Positions 8,833-17,530 of a stretch of 64,000 nucleotides of DNA are shown here, piece by piece; the first letter of the stretch is position 1; every line of letters starts with the position of its first letter. Location of the stretch: contig NZ_AZEE01000029.1 in the NCBI RefSeq assembly GCF_001434895.1, positions 163,267 to 227,266 on the forward strand. The letters are read 5' to 3'. Source of the DNA: Secundilactobacillus odoratitofui DSM 19909 = JCM 15043 (lineage in GTDB: Bacteria > Bacillota > Bacilli > Lactobacillales > Lactobacillaceae). A model generated the notes under the pieces. That model was not told the origin of the DNA and made no database searches. It saw nothing but the letters and a program-made list of their open reading frames with translations. The position numbers were made by a program, and so were the translations under genes.

Positions 8833-9387
8833 ATGATAGATCTCGAAAACATTAAAAAAACATTAACAACCGCAATCAACGAATACTTTGATCAAGTCAC
8901 TTTACCCACTAATGGCCTTTTTGTCTTGGGTTTTAGTTCTAGTGAAGTTATGGGCGACTGGATGGGCCAGAACTCTAATCAAGAAGTCGGTGAAGTCGTC
9001 ATTAACACCCTGCTACCGCTTTTAACACAGCACCACGTTAATTTAGCGGTGCAAGGTTGCCAACATCTCAACCGGGCGTTACTCGTGGAGCGTGAAGTCG
9101 CTGATCGTCGTGGGTATGAAATTGTGTCAGTTGTGCCACAACTTCATGCTGGTGGTGCCGGTCAAGTAGCTGCGTATAAAGCATTCAAGGACCCCGTTGA
9201 AGTCGAGCACATCGTGGCTGAAGGCGGTATGGATATCGGTGATACACAAATCGGTATGCACGTAAAGTTTGTTCAAATTCCAGTCAAAACCAGTGTCAAA
9301 GAAATTGGTGATGCTCACACCACGTTCCTAACCTCTCGACCAAAGCTCATTGGTGGCGAACGGGCCATCTATAGTTGGCCTGAATAA
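8833..9387 (+). CDS. UPF0340 (DUF436, YwlG-like) family protein
   Basis: A 184-residue cytoplasmic protein matching the YwlG family through its opening FVLGFSSSEVMGD, the segment AVQGCQHLNRALLVER and VVPQLHAGGAGQVAAYK. The family is conserved in Firmicutes and its biochemical role is not established. The ATG follows AAGGAG. It lies 122 bp downstream of the metal-binding lipoprotein with its own palindromic operator, so joint regulation by a metal sensor is possible. Confidence 0.85.
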   Translation: MIDLENIKKTLTTAINEYFDQVTLPTNGLFVLGFSSSEVMGDWMGQNSNQEVGEVVINTLLPLLTQHHVNLAVQGCQHLNRALLVEREVADRRGYEIVSVVPQLHAGGAGQVAAYKAFKDPVEVEHIVAEGGMDIGDTQIGMHVKFVQIPVKTSVKEIGDAHTTFLTSRPKLIGGERAIYSWPE

Positions 9388-9402
9388 TGACTTCAAGTGA
9401 TT

Positions 9403-9456
9403 AAAAACGGTACCAGCGTCAACTTCGTGAATGAAGTTGATGTTGGTACCGTTTTT
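9403..9456. terminator. Bidirectional terminator between UPF0340 gene and SOS-type small gene
   Basis: AAAAACGGTACCA..GTCAACTTC pairs with GAAGTTGAT..TGGTACCGTTTTT; T or A runs on both sides allow it to serve the converging genes. Confidence 0.88.
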
Positions 9457-9457
9457 G

Positions 9458-9616
9458 CTATTCAGAAAACATTCCCGTCTTAACGTCGTCCTCGTTATAG
9501 CTAACGTGGTAAGACTCAATGCCGTGAGCTTCAAAGGCCGTTTCTAAAATCTGCGCAATCTCAGTCATATCAACCGATTGAGGTAGCTGAATGCGAACCG
9601 ATTGTTGTTGTGCCAT
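9458..9616 (-). CDS. Small 52-residue protein under a LexA-type promoter
   Basis: A short unrecognised gene. The protein opens MAQQQSVRIQLPQS and ends DDVKTGMFSE; it is acidic, has no membrane segment or Cys, and its sequence suggests a compact soluble fold (beta strand, then helix MTEIAQILETAFEAHGI, then strand SYHVSYNEDD). The ATG at 9616 has GGGAG eight bases upstream; an in-frame ATG at 9622 is too close to that site. It has a consensus promoter with a LexA box in the spacer and a terminator immediately after the stop, so I consider it a real DNA-damage-inducible gene. Confidence 0.75.
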   Translation of the reverse strand: MAQQQSVRIQLPQSVDMTEIAQILETAFEAHGIESYHVSYNEDDVKTGMFSE

Positions 9617-9647
9617 TACCATCACTCCCGTTCATTAATTAACTTTT

Positions 9648-9676
9648 ATTATACGAACATACATTCGATTTGGCAA
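9648..9676 (-). promoter_or_regulatory. SOS promoter with LexA box
   Basis: On the minus strand: -35 TTGCCA (9671-9676), 17-base spacer, -10 TATAAT (9648-9653). The spacer holds CGAATGTATGTTCG (9654-9667), a LexA/DinR box with one mismatch to CGAACNNNNGTTCG. The umuC-like promoter at 33825-33854 is built in the same way. Confidence 0.82.
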
Positions 9677-9824
9677 TCGTTATTTCCAGCTTTCTTCCTA
9701 TTAGTAGAAAATATTGCCTGAATTGATGCGTTTTTACGTGTTTTTCTGTCAAATAAGTGTACAATAATACGTTGCATATGTGTTTTATCGTCAAGAAACT
9801 TAACAATTGAAAGGGGATTTTGCA

Positions 9825-11558
9825 ATGTTAAAAATTGCCAAGGGTCGTGTCTCGTACCTCGCTGTCATCGGCGCCATACTATTCATGATCGTTCAGGTGA
9901 TTGCCAACCTAAACCTCCCAAGCTTAACGTCAGATATCGTTAATAACGGGGTTGCAACTGGGAATATTAGTTACATTTGGAAAGTCGGCATGAAAATGAT
10001 CGGCTTTTCACTGCTTAGTATCTGCGCAGCGATTTGCAACGTTTTCCTCGCTGCAAGAACCTCACAAAAACTAGGTCAAAATCTAAGAAGCGATATTTAT
10101 CGCAAAGTGATGGGCTTTTCAACTGATGAATATAACCAGATTGAAACCTCATCCCTCATTACTCGAACAACCAATGATGTGGTCCAAATTCAAAACGTAG
10201 CCATCATGATGTTGCGGATGATGATTATGGCGCCAATTATGTTAATTGGTGCTAGCTTCTTAGCTTACAGCAAAGATCACACTTTAACGCTTGTGTTCGT
10301 GGTCTCACTGCCACTATTAGCTATTTTTATGGGCATCATGTTAAAGTTTGCCATGCCATTATTCCAAGCGATGCAAACTAAAACCGACCGGATCAACCGG
10401 ATCTTTCGTGAGGGATTAACTGGCGTCCGTGTCATTCGGGCCTTCCGTCAAGATCAGTTTGAACAAGATCGGTTTGAAGACGCTAACGTTGACTACACAA
10501 AAAACGCCATCAACGTTAACACGATCATGGCGCTGGCACTTCCCGTCATGACGCTGGTCATGAGCGGCACAAACGTTGCCATTATCTTTTTTGGTGCTAA
10601 ATTAATTGGCAGCCAAGCCATGCAAGTGGGTAATTTGATTGCCTTTATGACGTACGCCGTTCAGATTTTAATGAGTTTTATGATGCTTTCAATGGTCCTC
10701 ATTTTCATCCCACGTGCACAAGCGTCAGCCAAACGAATTCAGGCCGTCTTCAATCTTAGATCAACGATGACCATCGCTGATAATCCCGAGACATTATCCG
10801 CAGACACGCACCACTCACTCAGTTTCGAGCACGTCACTTATCGTTATCGAAACGCTGAACAACCAGCTCTGACCGACATCGACTTCAGTGCTCAGAGTGG
10901 TCAAACTGTTGCAATTATCGGTGGGACTGGTTCGGGTAAAACGTCCCTGATCAACTTAATTCCACGTTTCTATGATATTGAAAAGGGTCAGATTAAATTG
11001 GATGGTACCGATATCACCAAGCTATCTCTCGCTGGCCTACGTGATGCCATTTCCCTAGTACCACAAAAAGCGACCCTCTTCACGGGAACGTTGCGGGAAA
11101 ATATGAAGTACGGTAAGCCTGATGCGACCGACGATGAAATTTGGCATGCCTTGGAAATCGCACGAGCACGAGACTTTGTCGAAGCCGAACCCGAGGGCTT
11201 AGATCTCCATGTCGAACAAGGTGGGGGTAACTTCTCAGGCGGTCAACGGCAACGACTTGCGATTGCGCGTGCACTGGTTAAGCAATCTGCCGTCTACGTC
11301 TTTGATGATTCATTCTCAGCTCTCGACTTCAAAACTGATGCTGATTTAAGAGCTGCTTTGCGCCAAGATCCACATATTCAACAAAGTATCACCGTCATCG
11401 TAGCCCAGCGAATCGCAACTGTTGCCGATGCCGACCTTATTTTAGTTTTGGATAACGGTCATTTGGTTGGTAAAGGCACTCACGCCGAACTTCAAGCAAA
11501 CAATGAAGTTTATCAACAAATTATTAACTCGCAAATTCGGAAGGGGGATAACGACTAA
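9825..11558 (+). CDS. ABC exporter half-transporter, degenerate NBD subunit (MdlA/LmrC-like)
   Basis: 577 residues: six transmembrane helices (about 1-300) fused to an ATPase domain. Walker A GGTGSGKT (about 365), signature FSGGQRQR (about 469) and Walker B VFDDSFSALD (about 492). The Walker B catalytic Glu is Asp, marking the degenerate partner of a heterodimeric exporter. The ATG at 9825 is chosen because AAGGGG lies 9 bases upstream; a TTG at 9807 would overlap that site. The stop overlaps the ATG of the next gene by one base (TAATG), so the subunits are translationally coupled. Substrate unknown; drug or lipid export is typical. Confidence 0.92.
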   Translation: MLKIAKGRVSYLAVIGAILFMIVQVIANLNLPSLTSDIVNNGVATGNISYIWKVGMKMIGFSLLSICAAICNVFLAARTSQKLGQNLRSDIYRKVMGFSTDEYNQIETSSLITRTTNDVVQIQNVAIMMLRMMIMAPIMLIGASFLAYSKDHTLTLVFVVSLPLLAIFMGIMLKFAMPLFQAMQTKTDRINRIFREGLTGVRVIRAFRQDQFEQDRFEDANVDYTKNAINVNTIMALALPVMTLVMSGTNVAIIFFGAKLIGSQAMQVGNLIAFMTYAVQILMSFMMLSMVLIFIPRAQASAKRIQAVFNLRSTMTIADNPETLSADTHHSLSFEHVTYRYRNAEQPALTDIDFSAQSGQTVAIIGGTGSGKTSLINLIPRFYDIEKGQIKLDGTDITKLSLAGLRDAISLVPQKATLFTGTLRENMKYGKPDATDDEIWHALEIARARDFVEAEPEGLDLHVEQGGGNFSGGQRQRLAIARALVKQSAVYVFDDSFSALDFKTDADLRAALRQDPHIQQSITVIVAQRIATVADADLILVLDNGHLVGKGTHAELQANNEVYQQIINSQIRKGDND

Positions 11559-13441
11559 TGGCTGAAAAAGAACGTAATTCTCGTCCTGCTGGTGGCCCCG
11601 GTCGTGGCGGTCACGGCGGTTTTCAGGGTGTCGTTGAAAAGCCCAAAAACTTCTGGCAAACCACTAAGCGGTTAATGAGCTATATGTCCGATCGGGTCGT
11701 TGGCCTGATTTTCGTGATGATTTTTGCGATTGCTAGTGTTGTCTTTCAAATCAGAACCCCAAAGATTTTAGGTCAAGCAACGACTGAAATCTTTAAGGGT
11801 GTGATGAAAGGTCAGTCTCAACAAAAGGCTGGGTTCAATATTGCGCACCTCCCCATCAATTATGACAAAATCGTCCACATTATTATTATTGTGGGTGTGA
11901 TGTACCTTGCTTCAGGCGTTTTCAGTTTCTTACAGCAATGGATCATGACGCTGATTTCACAAAACACCGTCTACCGTTTACGTAAAAAAATGAAGCAAAA
12001 AATGCGTGTCGTCCCAATTAAGTACTACGACACCCATAGTAATGGTGACATTATGAGTCGTGCCATTAATGATATGGATAACATTGCCAATACGCTTCAG
12101 CAAAGCTTAACCCAAGCCGTTACGAGTACCGTCACCTTCATTGGGACACTTTGGATGATGCTGACAATCAGTTGGAAATTGACTTTGATTGCACTGGTCA
12201 CGATCCCACTTAGTTTAATTATTGTGGGCATCGTTGCCCCCCGCTCCCAAAAATTCTTCGCAGCACAACAAAAGAGTCTGGGGTTAATGAACGATCAAGT
12301 CGAAGAAAACTATACCGGCCAACAAGTGTTAAAGAGTTTCAATAAAGAAGCCGATACGATTGAAGACTTCGAAGAACAAAACAAGAACTACTATCAAGCT
12401 GCCTGGAAAGCCCAATTCATTTCTGGTGTTATCATGCCATTAATGATGTTTTTAAATAACATCGGTTACGTGTTCGTTGCCATTATCGGTGGTATTTCGG
12501 TGGCCAATGGGACCGTTACCCTTGGGAACGTTCAGGCCTTCTTACAATATACCAACCAGTTCTCACAACCCATCTCACAACTGGCCAACTTGATGAACAC
12601 CATCCAGTCCACGATTGCCTCCGCTGAACGGGTTTTTGAAGTGCTTGACGAAACTGACATGCCCGACACCAAGCAGGATCGACCAGCAGTCAAGACCGAC
12701 AACTTGTTGGAGTTATCCCACGTAAAATTTGGCTATAACGATAATGACCTCTTAATGACCGACTATAACCTTGCCGTTAAATCAGGCCAACAAGTCGCCA
12801 TTGTCGGGCCAACTGGTGCTGGGAAAACGACCATTATTAATCTGTTGGAACGCTTTTACGATGTTAAGGGCGGTGCAATCTTACTAAATGGTCAAGACAC
12901 CCGTGATTTGGATCGCGAAACGCTGCGGTCGCACTTCGCGATGGTGCTACAAGACACCTGGTTATTTACAGGCACCATCTTTGATAACATTAAGTATGGT
13001 CGTGAAGATGCCTCCCATGACGAAATTATTGCTGCCGCTCAAGCTGCTCACGTTGATGAATTCGTTCGCAAGTTGCCTGATGGTTACGACACGATTTTGA
13101 ACGAAGATGCTTCTAATATTTCTCAAGGACAACGACAATTGGTCACCATTGCGCGGGCCTTTGTTGCTAACCCTGAAATTTTGATTTTAGATGAAGCAAC
13201 CAGTTCGGTTGATACTCGGACCGAAGTTCAGATCCAACACGCCATGAGCGAGTTGTTGAAAAACCGAACCAGTTTCGTGGTGGCTCACCGACTATCGACC
13301 ATTCAAAATGCTGATAACATCATCGTGATGAATCACGGTTCAATTGTTGAAACGGGTACACATAATGAATTGCTGGACAAGGGTGGCTTTTATGCCGATC
13401 TTTACAACAGTCAATTCGCTGACGGCGTATCATTTGGCTAG
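11558..13441 (+). CDS. ABC exporter half-transporter, catalytic NBD subunit (MdlB/LmrD-like)
   Basis: 627 residues with a Gly/Arg-rich N-terminal tail (PAGGPGRGGHGG), six membrane helices and a C-terminal ATPase: Walker A GPTGAGKT (about 416), Walker B ILILDEATSSVD (about 541) with the catalytic Glu intact. Its own signature motif is changed to ISQGQRQ (about 518), where the partner has a normal one. This reciprocal arrangement is typical of heterodimers with one consensus and one degenerate ATP site. The gene overlaps its partner by one base and is followed 9 bp later by a lipoprotein gene. Confidence 0.92.
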   Translation: MAEKERNSRPAGGPGRGGHGGFQGVVEKPKNFWQTTKRLMSYMSDRVVGLIFVMIFAIASVVFQIRTPKILGQATTEIFKGVMKGQSQQKAGFNIAHLPINYDKIVHIIIIVGVMYLASGVFSFLQQWIMTLISQNTVYRLRKKMKQKMRVVPIKYYDTHSNGDIMSRAINDMDNIANTLQQSLTQAVTSTVTFIGTLWMMLTISWKLTLIALVTIPLSLIIVGIVAPRSQKFFAAQQKSLGLMNDQVEENYTGQQVLKSFNKEADTIEDFEEQNKNYYQAAWKAQFISGVIMPLMMFLNNIGYVFVAIIGGISVANGTVTLGNVQAFLQYTNQFSQPISQLANLMNTIQSTIASAERVFEVLDETDMPDTKQDRPAVKTDNLLELSHVKFGYNDNDLLMTDYNLAVKSGQQVAIVGPTGAGKTTIINLLERFYDVKGGAILLNGQDTRDLDRETLRSHFAMVLQDTWLFTGTIFDNIKYGREDASHDEIIAAAQAAHVDEFVRKLPDGYDTILNEDASNISQGQRQLVTIARAFVANPEILILDEATSSVDTRTEVQIQHAMSELLKNRTSFVVAHRLSTIQNADNIIVMNHGSIVETGTHNELLDKGGFYADLYNSQFADGVSFG

Positions 13442-13450
13442 GAGGACGCT

Positions 13451-14410
13451 ATGCATAAGAAAATCAGTTTAATCGTATCGGCCACCCTACTTAGCCTCGT
13501 GTTAGTAGGCTGTGGCAAAGCCAGTCTCACGGTAGCGCATAAAACCTATTCTCCAAGTGGTATGACCGCTATCGTTAAAGGCCACAGCAACCAAAAAAAG
13601 GTGACCTATCAAGTAAACGGCGCAAAAGCTAAAACTCAGACTGTTAACGGTGGTGGCTATGCCATTACCTTACCCGCAAAGCCTTATCAACAACGTGTCA
13701 AAATTAGTGCTGGTAGTCAACACGTGACGACAGTTGTTAAAAAGAGTCCAGCTATTAAGTCGTACACCGATTTTAAAACTGCGTATAATCAAGTTTTAAT
13801 GGTCACGGCACTTTCCAAAAAAAATCAAACTGCTGTGACCCAATTACAGGCTCAAGCAGCTAAGCTCAAGCAACAGCAAGCTCAAATTACGACGGCAATG
13901 AAATCAGCAGAAGCTAAGTTGAAGGCTGGTGACACGTCAGCAACGGCGACGATTACCGCTGAAACACAAAAAGCCACCCAGCTCAAGGCAAGCGCTGCTA
14001 AATTACAGCAGGCTCAAGCTAAATTGGCACCTGCCCTAAAAAAGGCAAAGGCTCAAGTGGCTGACCAAACGATCACTGCAACCGGTAAAACGGGAATTTA
14101 TAATTTAAAAAAGACGTCAACTGCAACGGTTCGCGGTAACATCGACCATGGCAACGTAATTGGACTCACGTTGATGGTACCAACATCTGCGTTGAAATCA
14201 ACGAAAGCAGCCAAGTCGTTCATGACTGAATTAGCCGTCTTAACCAACAGTGTTGGGGCTAACACCAAAACCGTTTTAAACGGCTTTAAAAATAAAGCCA
14301 ACAAGAAGAACAGTAACCAAACCACAACCAGCACGATTCGTTCAAATCACATTGATTTTGATCTGGGTTACTCAACTTCAACACTTTATATTTACATCAC
14401 GCACCATTAA
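13451..14410 (+). CDS. Lipoprotein with coiled-coil domain, third gene of the ABC exporter operon
   Basis: 319 residues. A signal peptide ends in LVLVGC (Cys about residue 21). After a small beta-rich region (about 30-95) comes an Ala/Gln/Lys-rich coiled coil (about 115-210) with heptad-like repeats, then a C-terminal domain starting about 215. The ATG follows AGGAGG, 9 bp behind the transporter. No family is recognised; the context suggests an envelope accessory of the exporter or a cell-surface protein, but this is inference. Confidence 0.75.
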   Translation: MHKKISLIVSATLLSLVLVGCGKASLTVAHKTYSPSGMTAIVKGHSNQKKVTYQVNGAKAKTQTVNGGGYAITLPAKPYQQRVKISAGSQHVTTVVKKSPAIKSYTDFKTAYNQVLMVTALSKKNQTAVTQLQAQAAKLKQQQAQITTAMKSAEAKLKAGDTSATATITAETQKATQLKASAAKLQQAQAKLAPALKKAKAQVADQTITATGKTGIYNLKKTSTATVRGNIDHGNVIGLTLMVPTSALKSTKAAKSFMTELAVLTNSVGANTKTVLNGFKNKANKKNSNQTTTSTIRSNHIDFDLGYSTSTLYIYITHH

Positions 14411-14535
14411 GGAACCCTTTGAACGTCAGGCAAAAATCTAGGTTGGTAAATATCGAACTCATTTCGTAATACCAAACGAGTTAAAATTCACAATTAACTT
14501 TTAAACTATTATCTAGTCTAAACCTGTGATAAAAC

Positions 14536-14621
14536 TTAGGTTCCGGCCATATAAGCAGATGCCCCCGCAAATTCCAGAATCAGGAATTTACGGGGGCATT
14601 TGCTTATTTTCTGGGACCTAA
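14536..14621. repeat. Long near-perfect hairpin in the 3' region after the lipoprotein gene
   Basis: Arms of about 40 bases with a 7-base loop: ATAAGCA-ATGCCCCCG-AAATTCC pairs with GGAATTT-CGGGGGCAT-TGCTTAT, with symmetric single mismatches, and TTAGGTTCC with GGGACCTAA outside. It lacks a following T run, so it is not a plain terminator. Confidence 0.7.
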
Positions 14622-14645
14622 CCGAGTTTTTAGCTCACTTTTTGT

Positions 14646-14690
14646 AAAAAGCCATTACCCCAGCGTTCACTCTGGTGTAATGGCTTTATT
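14646..14690. terminator. Bidirectional terminator between lipoprotein gene and rlmA
   Basis: GCCATTACCCCAG pairs with CTGGTGTAATGGC; five A on one side and TTTATT on the other allow use by both converging genes. Confidence 0.85.
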
Positions 14691-14712
14691 CATACCTCTT
14701 AATAATAACGTC

Positions 14713-15570
14713 TTAAAAGTTCACAACGCCAACTTCAAAGTCAGCGGTAATCTCAGTTAGTCCCTCTTCAAGGATGGCCGCTTTACGGTCGGCGGCCTGC
14801 CAAGTTAACGGCGTCATTTCAAACAAAGCGCGAAACAGCGCTGGCGTTAAGTGGAACGATTGACGTACTGAAGTGAAGGCTACTTCGCCATAATGTTCAA
14901 TAAAGTGCTGTTTAACTGGTGAATTATCGTAGGTAGCATGTTGTCCTTCTGGATAAACTAAAGCCCGTAATTCTTTTAAATAGTCACTATTTGGAATGAC
15001 TTTGATCAAACGACCACCAGGCTGAATAACACGGTCAAATTCTTGGTAATTAGCTGGTGAGAGGATGTTTACGATTGACGTGACCTGTTGATCACCAAAC
15101 GGCAATTTAGCCAAATCACCCACCATAAACAGCGGTTGGGGGTCGTTCAGCAAACCAGAACCAGCAATATTAATTGCGGGCTTCGAGATATCTAATCCGA
15201 CATAGTGGTCATTACGATTTTGACTGGCAAGCCACTTCGTAGTAGTGCCCTCACCGCAGCCTGCATCAAGAACAAGGCCACCGTGCTTAATGTGACGGTA
15301 AACTTCCGTCAACATTGGCTCGAAAAAGCCGGCCGTCAAGACCTGTTGACGATACTTAAGCATCTCATCAGTGTACTCGGTTTTAACCGGCGCATTAATC
15401 AAAAAGAGGGTCCCCTTCTTGGCAATATCAAAGGTGTGCCCCTGATCACAATAAATGGTTTGATCAACAACTGACACCATCTCAGCGCCACACACCGGAC
15501 ATTGGAACTGGTTTAAATGCTGGGCGATAAACTGACTTGCGATTTCTGATTTCTTCAAAATACCCTCCAT
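14713..15570 (-). CDS. rlmA: 23S rRNA (guanine-N1)-methyltransferase RlmA
   Basis: A 285-residue SAM-dependent methyltransferase. The N-terminal zinc site is visible as C24-x2-C27 (CPVC), C41 and H45; the SAM motif LDAGCGEGTT is at about 101-110. The family methylates N1 of a guanine in 23S helix 35 (G745 or G748), which can influence macrolide binding. The ATG shares bases with the stop of the upstream MFS gene (TAATG), so they are translationally coupled. An efflux pump coupled to a ribosome methylase suggests antibiotic tolerance, by inference only. Confidence 0.88.
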   Translation of the reverse strand: MEGILKKSEIASQFIAQHLNQFQCPVCGAEMVSVVDQTIYCDQGHTFDIAKKGTLFLINAPVKTEYTDEMLKYRQQVLTAGFFEPMLTEVYRHIKHGGLVLDAGCGEGTTTKWLASQNRNDHYVGLDISKPAINIAGSGLLNDPQPLFMVGDLAKLPFGDQQVTSIVNILSPANYQEFDRVIQPGGRLIKVIPNSDYLKELRALVYPEGQHATYDNSPVKQHFIEHYGEVAFTSVRQSFHLTPALFRALFEMTPLTWQAADRKAAILEEGLTEITADFEVGVVNF

Positions 15571-16760
15571 TACGCGATGTGGTGTGCCTTAATTTTAACA
15601 GCAAAGGTCAACAAATACGAGGCTGCTAAGAAAACCGACACAACAACGTATGGGTAGTGCGTATTCATATCAAGCAAGGCACCTGACATCAGCGGCCCAA
15701 TCACGTTCCCAACGCTGGTCAGTGACATGTTTAACCCATTGATCAAGCCTTGGTTCTTTGCACTTAACTTGGTTAGCAGCGTTGTGATTGCTGGCCGAAG
15801 TAGGTCAAACGCAGTGAAAACAAACAGTGTCGCAATAATGACTTCAATCTTAGAATGAGCAAAGATGATCCAAATGGTTCCCGCGAAGGCGAGAAAGAAA
15901 CAGTACCGTATTAACTTGGTCTCGTGTAAGCGAACGACTAATCGATCGAATAGCATCACTTGGAAGAACAGCGAAATTAAACCATTTAAGGTCAAAACTA
16001 ACGCAATGTTGCCAATACTAAAGTGGAAAACTTCGTTCACAAACAAACTGTAGATACTTTCAAATCCTTGGAGGCCAAAGGATGAAACTAAAATCAGCAC
16101 AAATAGTAAAATCACGGGTTTGATCAACAAATCGTGCCAATCACCCTTCATCGTACTAATGTCATGTTGCATCTGAGCCACATCGTGATTCGGTTGCTCA
16201 ATATCATCATCCTTGGGTAGCATCGTTAAGAGTGCAATCGTACTTAATAAGCCTAACGCACCAGCAATCCAGAATGGTGCTTTATAGTTAATCCCTGCTA
16301 AAATACCACCGATACCGGGGCCTAAAATCAACCCACCACTAAACGCTGCTGACAACCAGCCAATCACTTTAGCTCGTTGCCGTTTGGTTGTGATATCAGC
16401 CGCTAACGCCATCCCTGTGGGTGTTACCATTGCGGCTGAAATACCGCCAATAACCCGGGAAATATCAAACATGGCTAAGTAATTTGTTAGCGCAAATAAC
16501 ACTTCTGAAACCGCGTAGAGTGCCAAGCCAATCGCCAAAATCGGCTTACGACCAACTCGGTCTGAGATACGACCAATAATTGGCGAGGTGATAAACTGCG
16601 CAAAGGCAAATAGTGATGTCATAATTCCCATATCAAAAGCTGATAGATGGAGTTCGGTTTTTAAAAACGGCATAACGGGTATGACTAACCCAATCCCGAG
16701 ACAAACCAAAAACTCACTGAGAATTAAAATGAAGATGGCGCGTTTCACTTTAGTTGACAT
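15570..16760 (-). CDS. MFS multidrug efflux transporter (DHA1 / TetA-like)
   Basis: 396 residues with 12 predicted membrane helices. Motif A is GRISDRVGRKPIL (loop 2-3), and the TM5 antiporter motif appears as SGGLILGPGIGGIL. It opens MSTKVKRAIFILILSEFLVCLGIGLVIPVMPF, as in drug:H+ antiporters. It precedes and overlaps rlmA. The start follows GGAGGTATGAATAT. The upstream region to 17530 holds a pair of structured repeats rather than a gene. Confidence 0.9.
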   Translation of the reverse strand: MSTKVKRAIFILILSEFLVCLGIGLVIPVMPFLKTELHLSAFDMGIMTSLFAFAQFITSPIIGRISDRVGRKPILAIGLALYAVSEVLFALTNYLAMFDISRVIGGISAAMVTPTGMALAADITTKRQRAKVIGWLSAAFSGGLILGPGIGGILAGINYKAPFWIAGALGLLSTIALLTMLPKDDDIEQPNHDVAQMQHDISTMKGDWHDLLIKPVILLFVLILVSSFGLQGFESIYSLFVNEVFHFSIGNIALVLTLNGLISLFFQVMLFDRLVVRLHETKLIRYCFFLAFAGTIWIIFAHSKIEVIIATLFVFTAFDLLRPAITTLLTKLSAKNQGLINGLNMSLTSVGNVIGPLMSGALLDMNTHYPYVVVSVFLAASYLLTFAVKIKAHHIA

Positions 16761-16863
16761 ATATTCATACCTCCACGTAATTTTTTAATCGACAAATAAC
16801 AAGTATATCAGGTCTGAAATAAGTTTGCACCTACTGTGACTTTAAGGTCAACCTTGTTTCAGA

Positions 16864-17114
16864 ATTATGGCCGGCTTATTTGTCGATTTTGCCACTTAAA
16901 AAACGTTTCACTGCTTGCCTCCGGCCAGCGGTGGTTTGCACCTGAAGTGGGGACCGGGACGAGCCAAAGAGCGGTCTCGTCCCTCGCATTTGAGCCTCAC
17001 CGAGAACCATTGTGAGTCTCAAATGTCGTCCCGTGATATCAGGAATACCACCTGATATCACCGCCACCACAGGTGCAAAACCACCGCTGGCGCTCGGCTT
17101 CAAATCGACCATAA
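16864..17114 (+). repeat. Paired structured element, copy A3 (locus 3)
   Basis: Core 16924-17091 (168 bp), closed by GCCAGCGGTGG..CCACCGCTGGC plus TTTGCACCT/AGGTGCAAA. Inside are the family core GTGGGGACCGG, GAGCC, GGTCTCG, an ATTTGAGCC..GAGTCTCAAAT stem, CGTCC and an arm GTGATATCAGG/CCTGATATCAC in the position where copies A1/A2 have a different palindrome. Partial matches (ATTATGG, GTCGATTT) extend the inverted symmetry outward. Confidence 0.75.
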
Positions 17115-17262
17115 TTTTTAACTTGTGCTAATTAGTTAAATTGAATTAAAGTCGGCGCCAAACCTAATCAACGATAATAGACTGATTGCAAAAAATTCAA
17201 TTTGTCATACGTATCACTGACTTAATAACCACATTTAATTTCTTAATCACGCGTAGTCGGAA

Positions 17263-17426
17263 GTTACCAGAAATCGGGGGCTTGCCGTGAAATGACTGGT
17301 GGGTTATACCAGTCAGGGTCGAATTGAAGACTCGCACGATTTTTAGCGAGGCTTGAATTCGAGGTTCGAGACCGCACTCTGGCTCGGACCGACCCCACGG
17401 CAACGCCGCCCCCGATTTCTGGTAAC
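17263..17426 (-). repeat. Paired structured element, copy B3 (locus 3), inverted
   Basis: 164 bp closed by a long outer stem (GTTACCAGAAATCGGGGGC with its complement at the far end). Read on the minus strand it shows GTGGGGTCGG, GAGCC, GGTCTCG, CAAGCCTCG, GAGTCTT and an ACTGGT/ACCAGT arm in the family order. It faces copy A3. The 171-bp spacer 17092-17262 is AT-rich with no gene seen. Confidence 0.72.
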
Positions 17427-17489
17427 TGGAGACGGCAATGTCAGCATCTAAATTCAATCATCAAGCAAAGCGTTAATCCTCAATCCAAC

Positions 17490-17516
17490 AAAAAAACCGG
17501 CACAATGGCCGGTTTC
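17490..17516 (-). terminator. Terminator of the hydroxyacid dehydrogenase gene
   Basis: On the minus strand AAACCGGCC-ATTGT-GCCGGTTT is followed by a T run, 15 bp after the stop. Confidence 0.9.
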
Positions 17517-17530
17517 GTAATTAATTGATG

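Noticed and set aside
16876-17457. Two minus-strand frames of 78 and 86 codons
   Set aside because: They coincide with structured elements A3 and B3. Codon use is unlike neighbours and there is no initiation signal.
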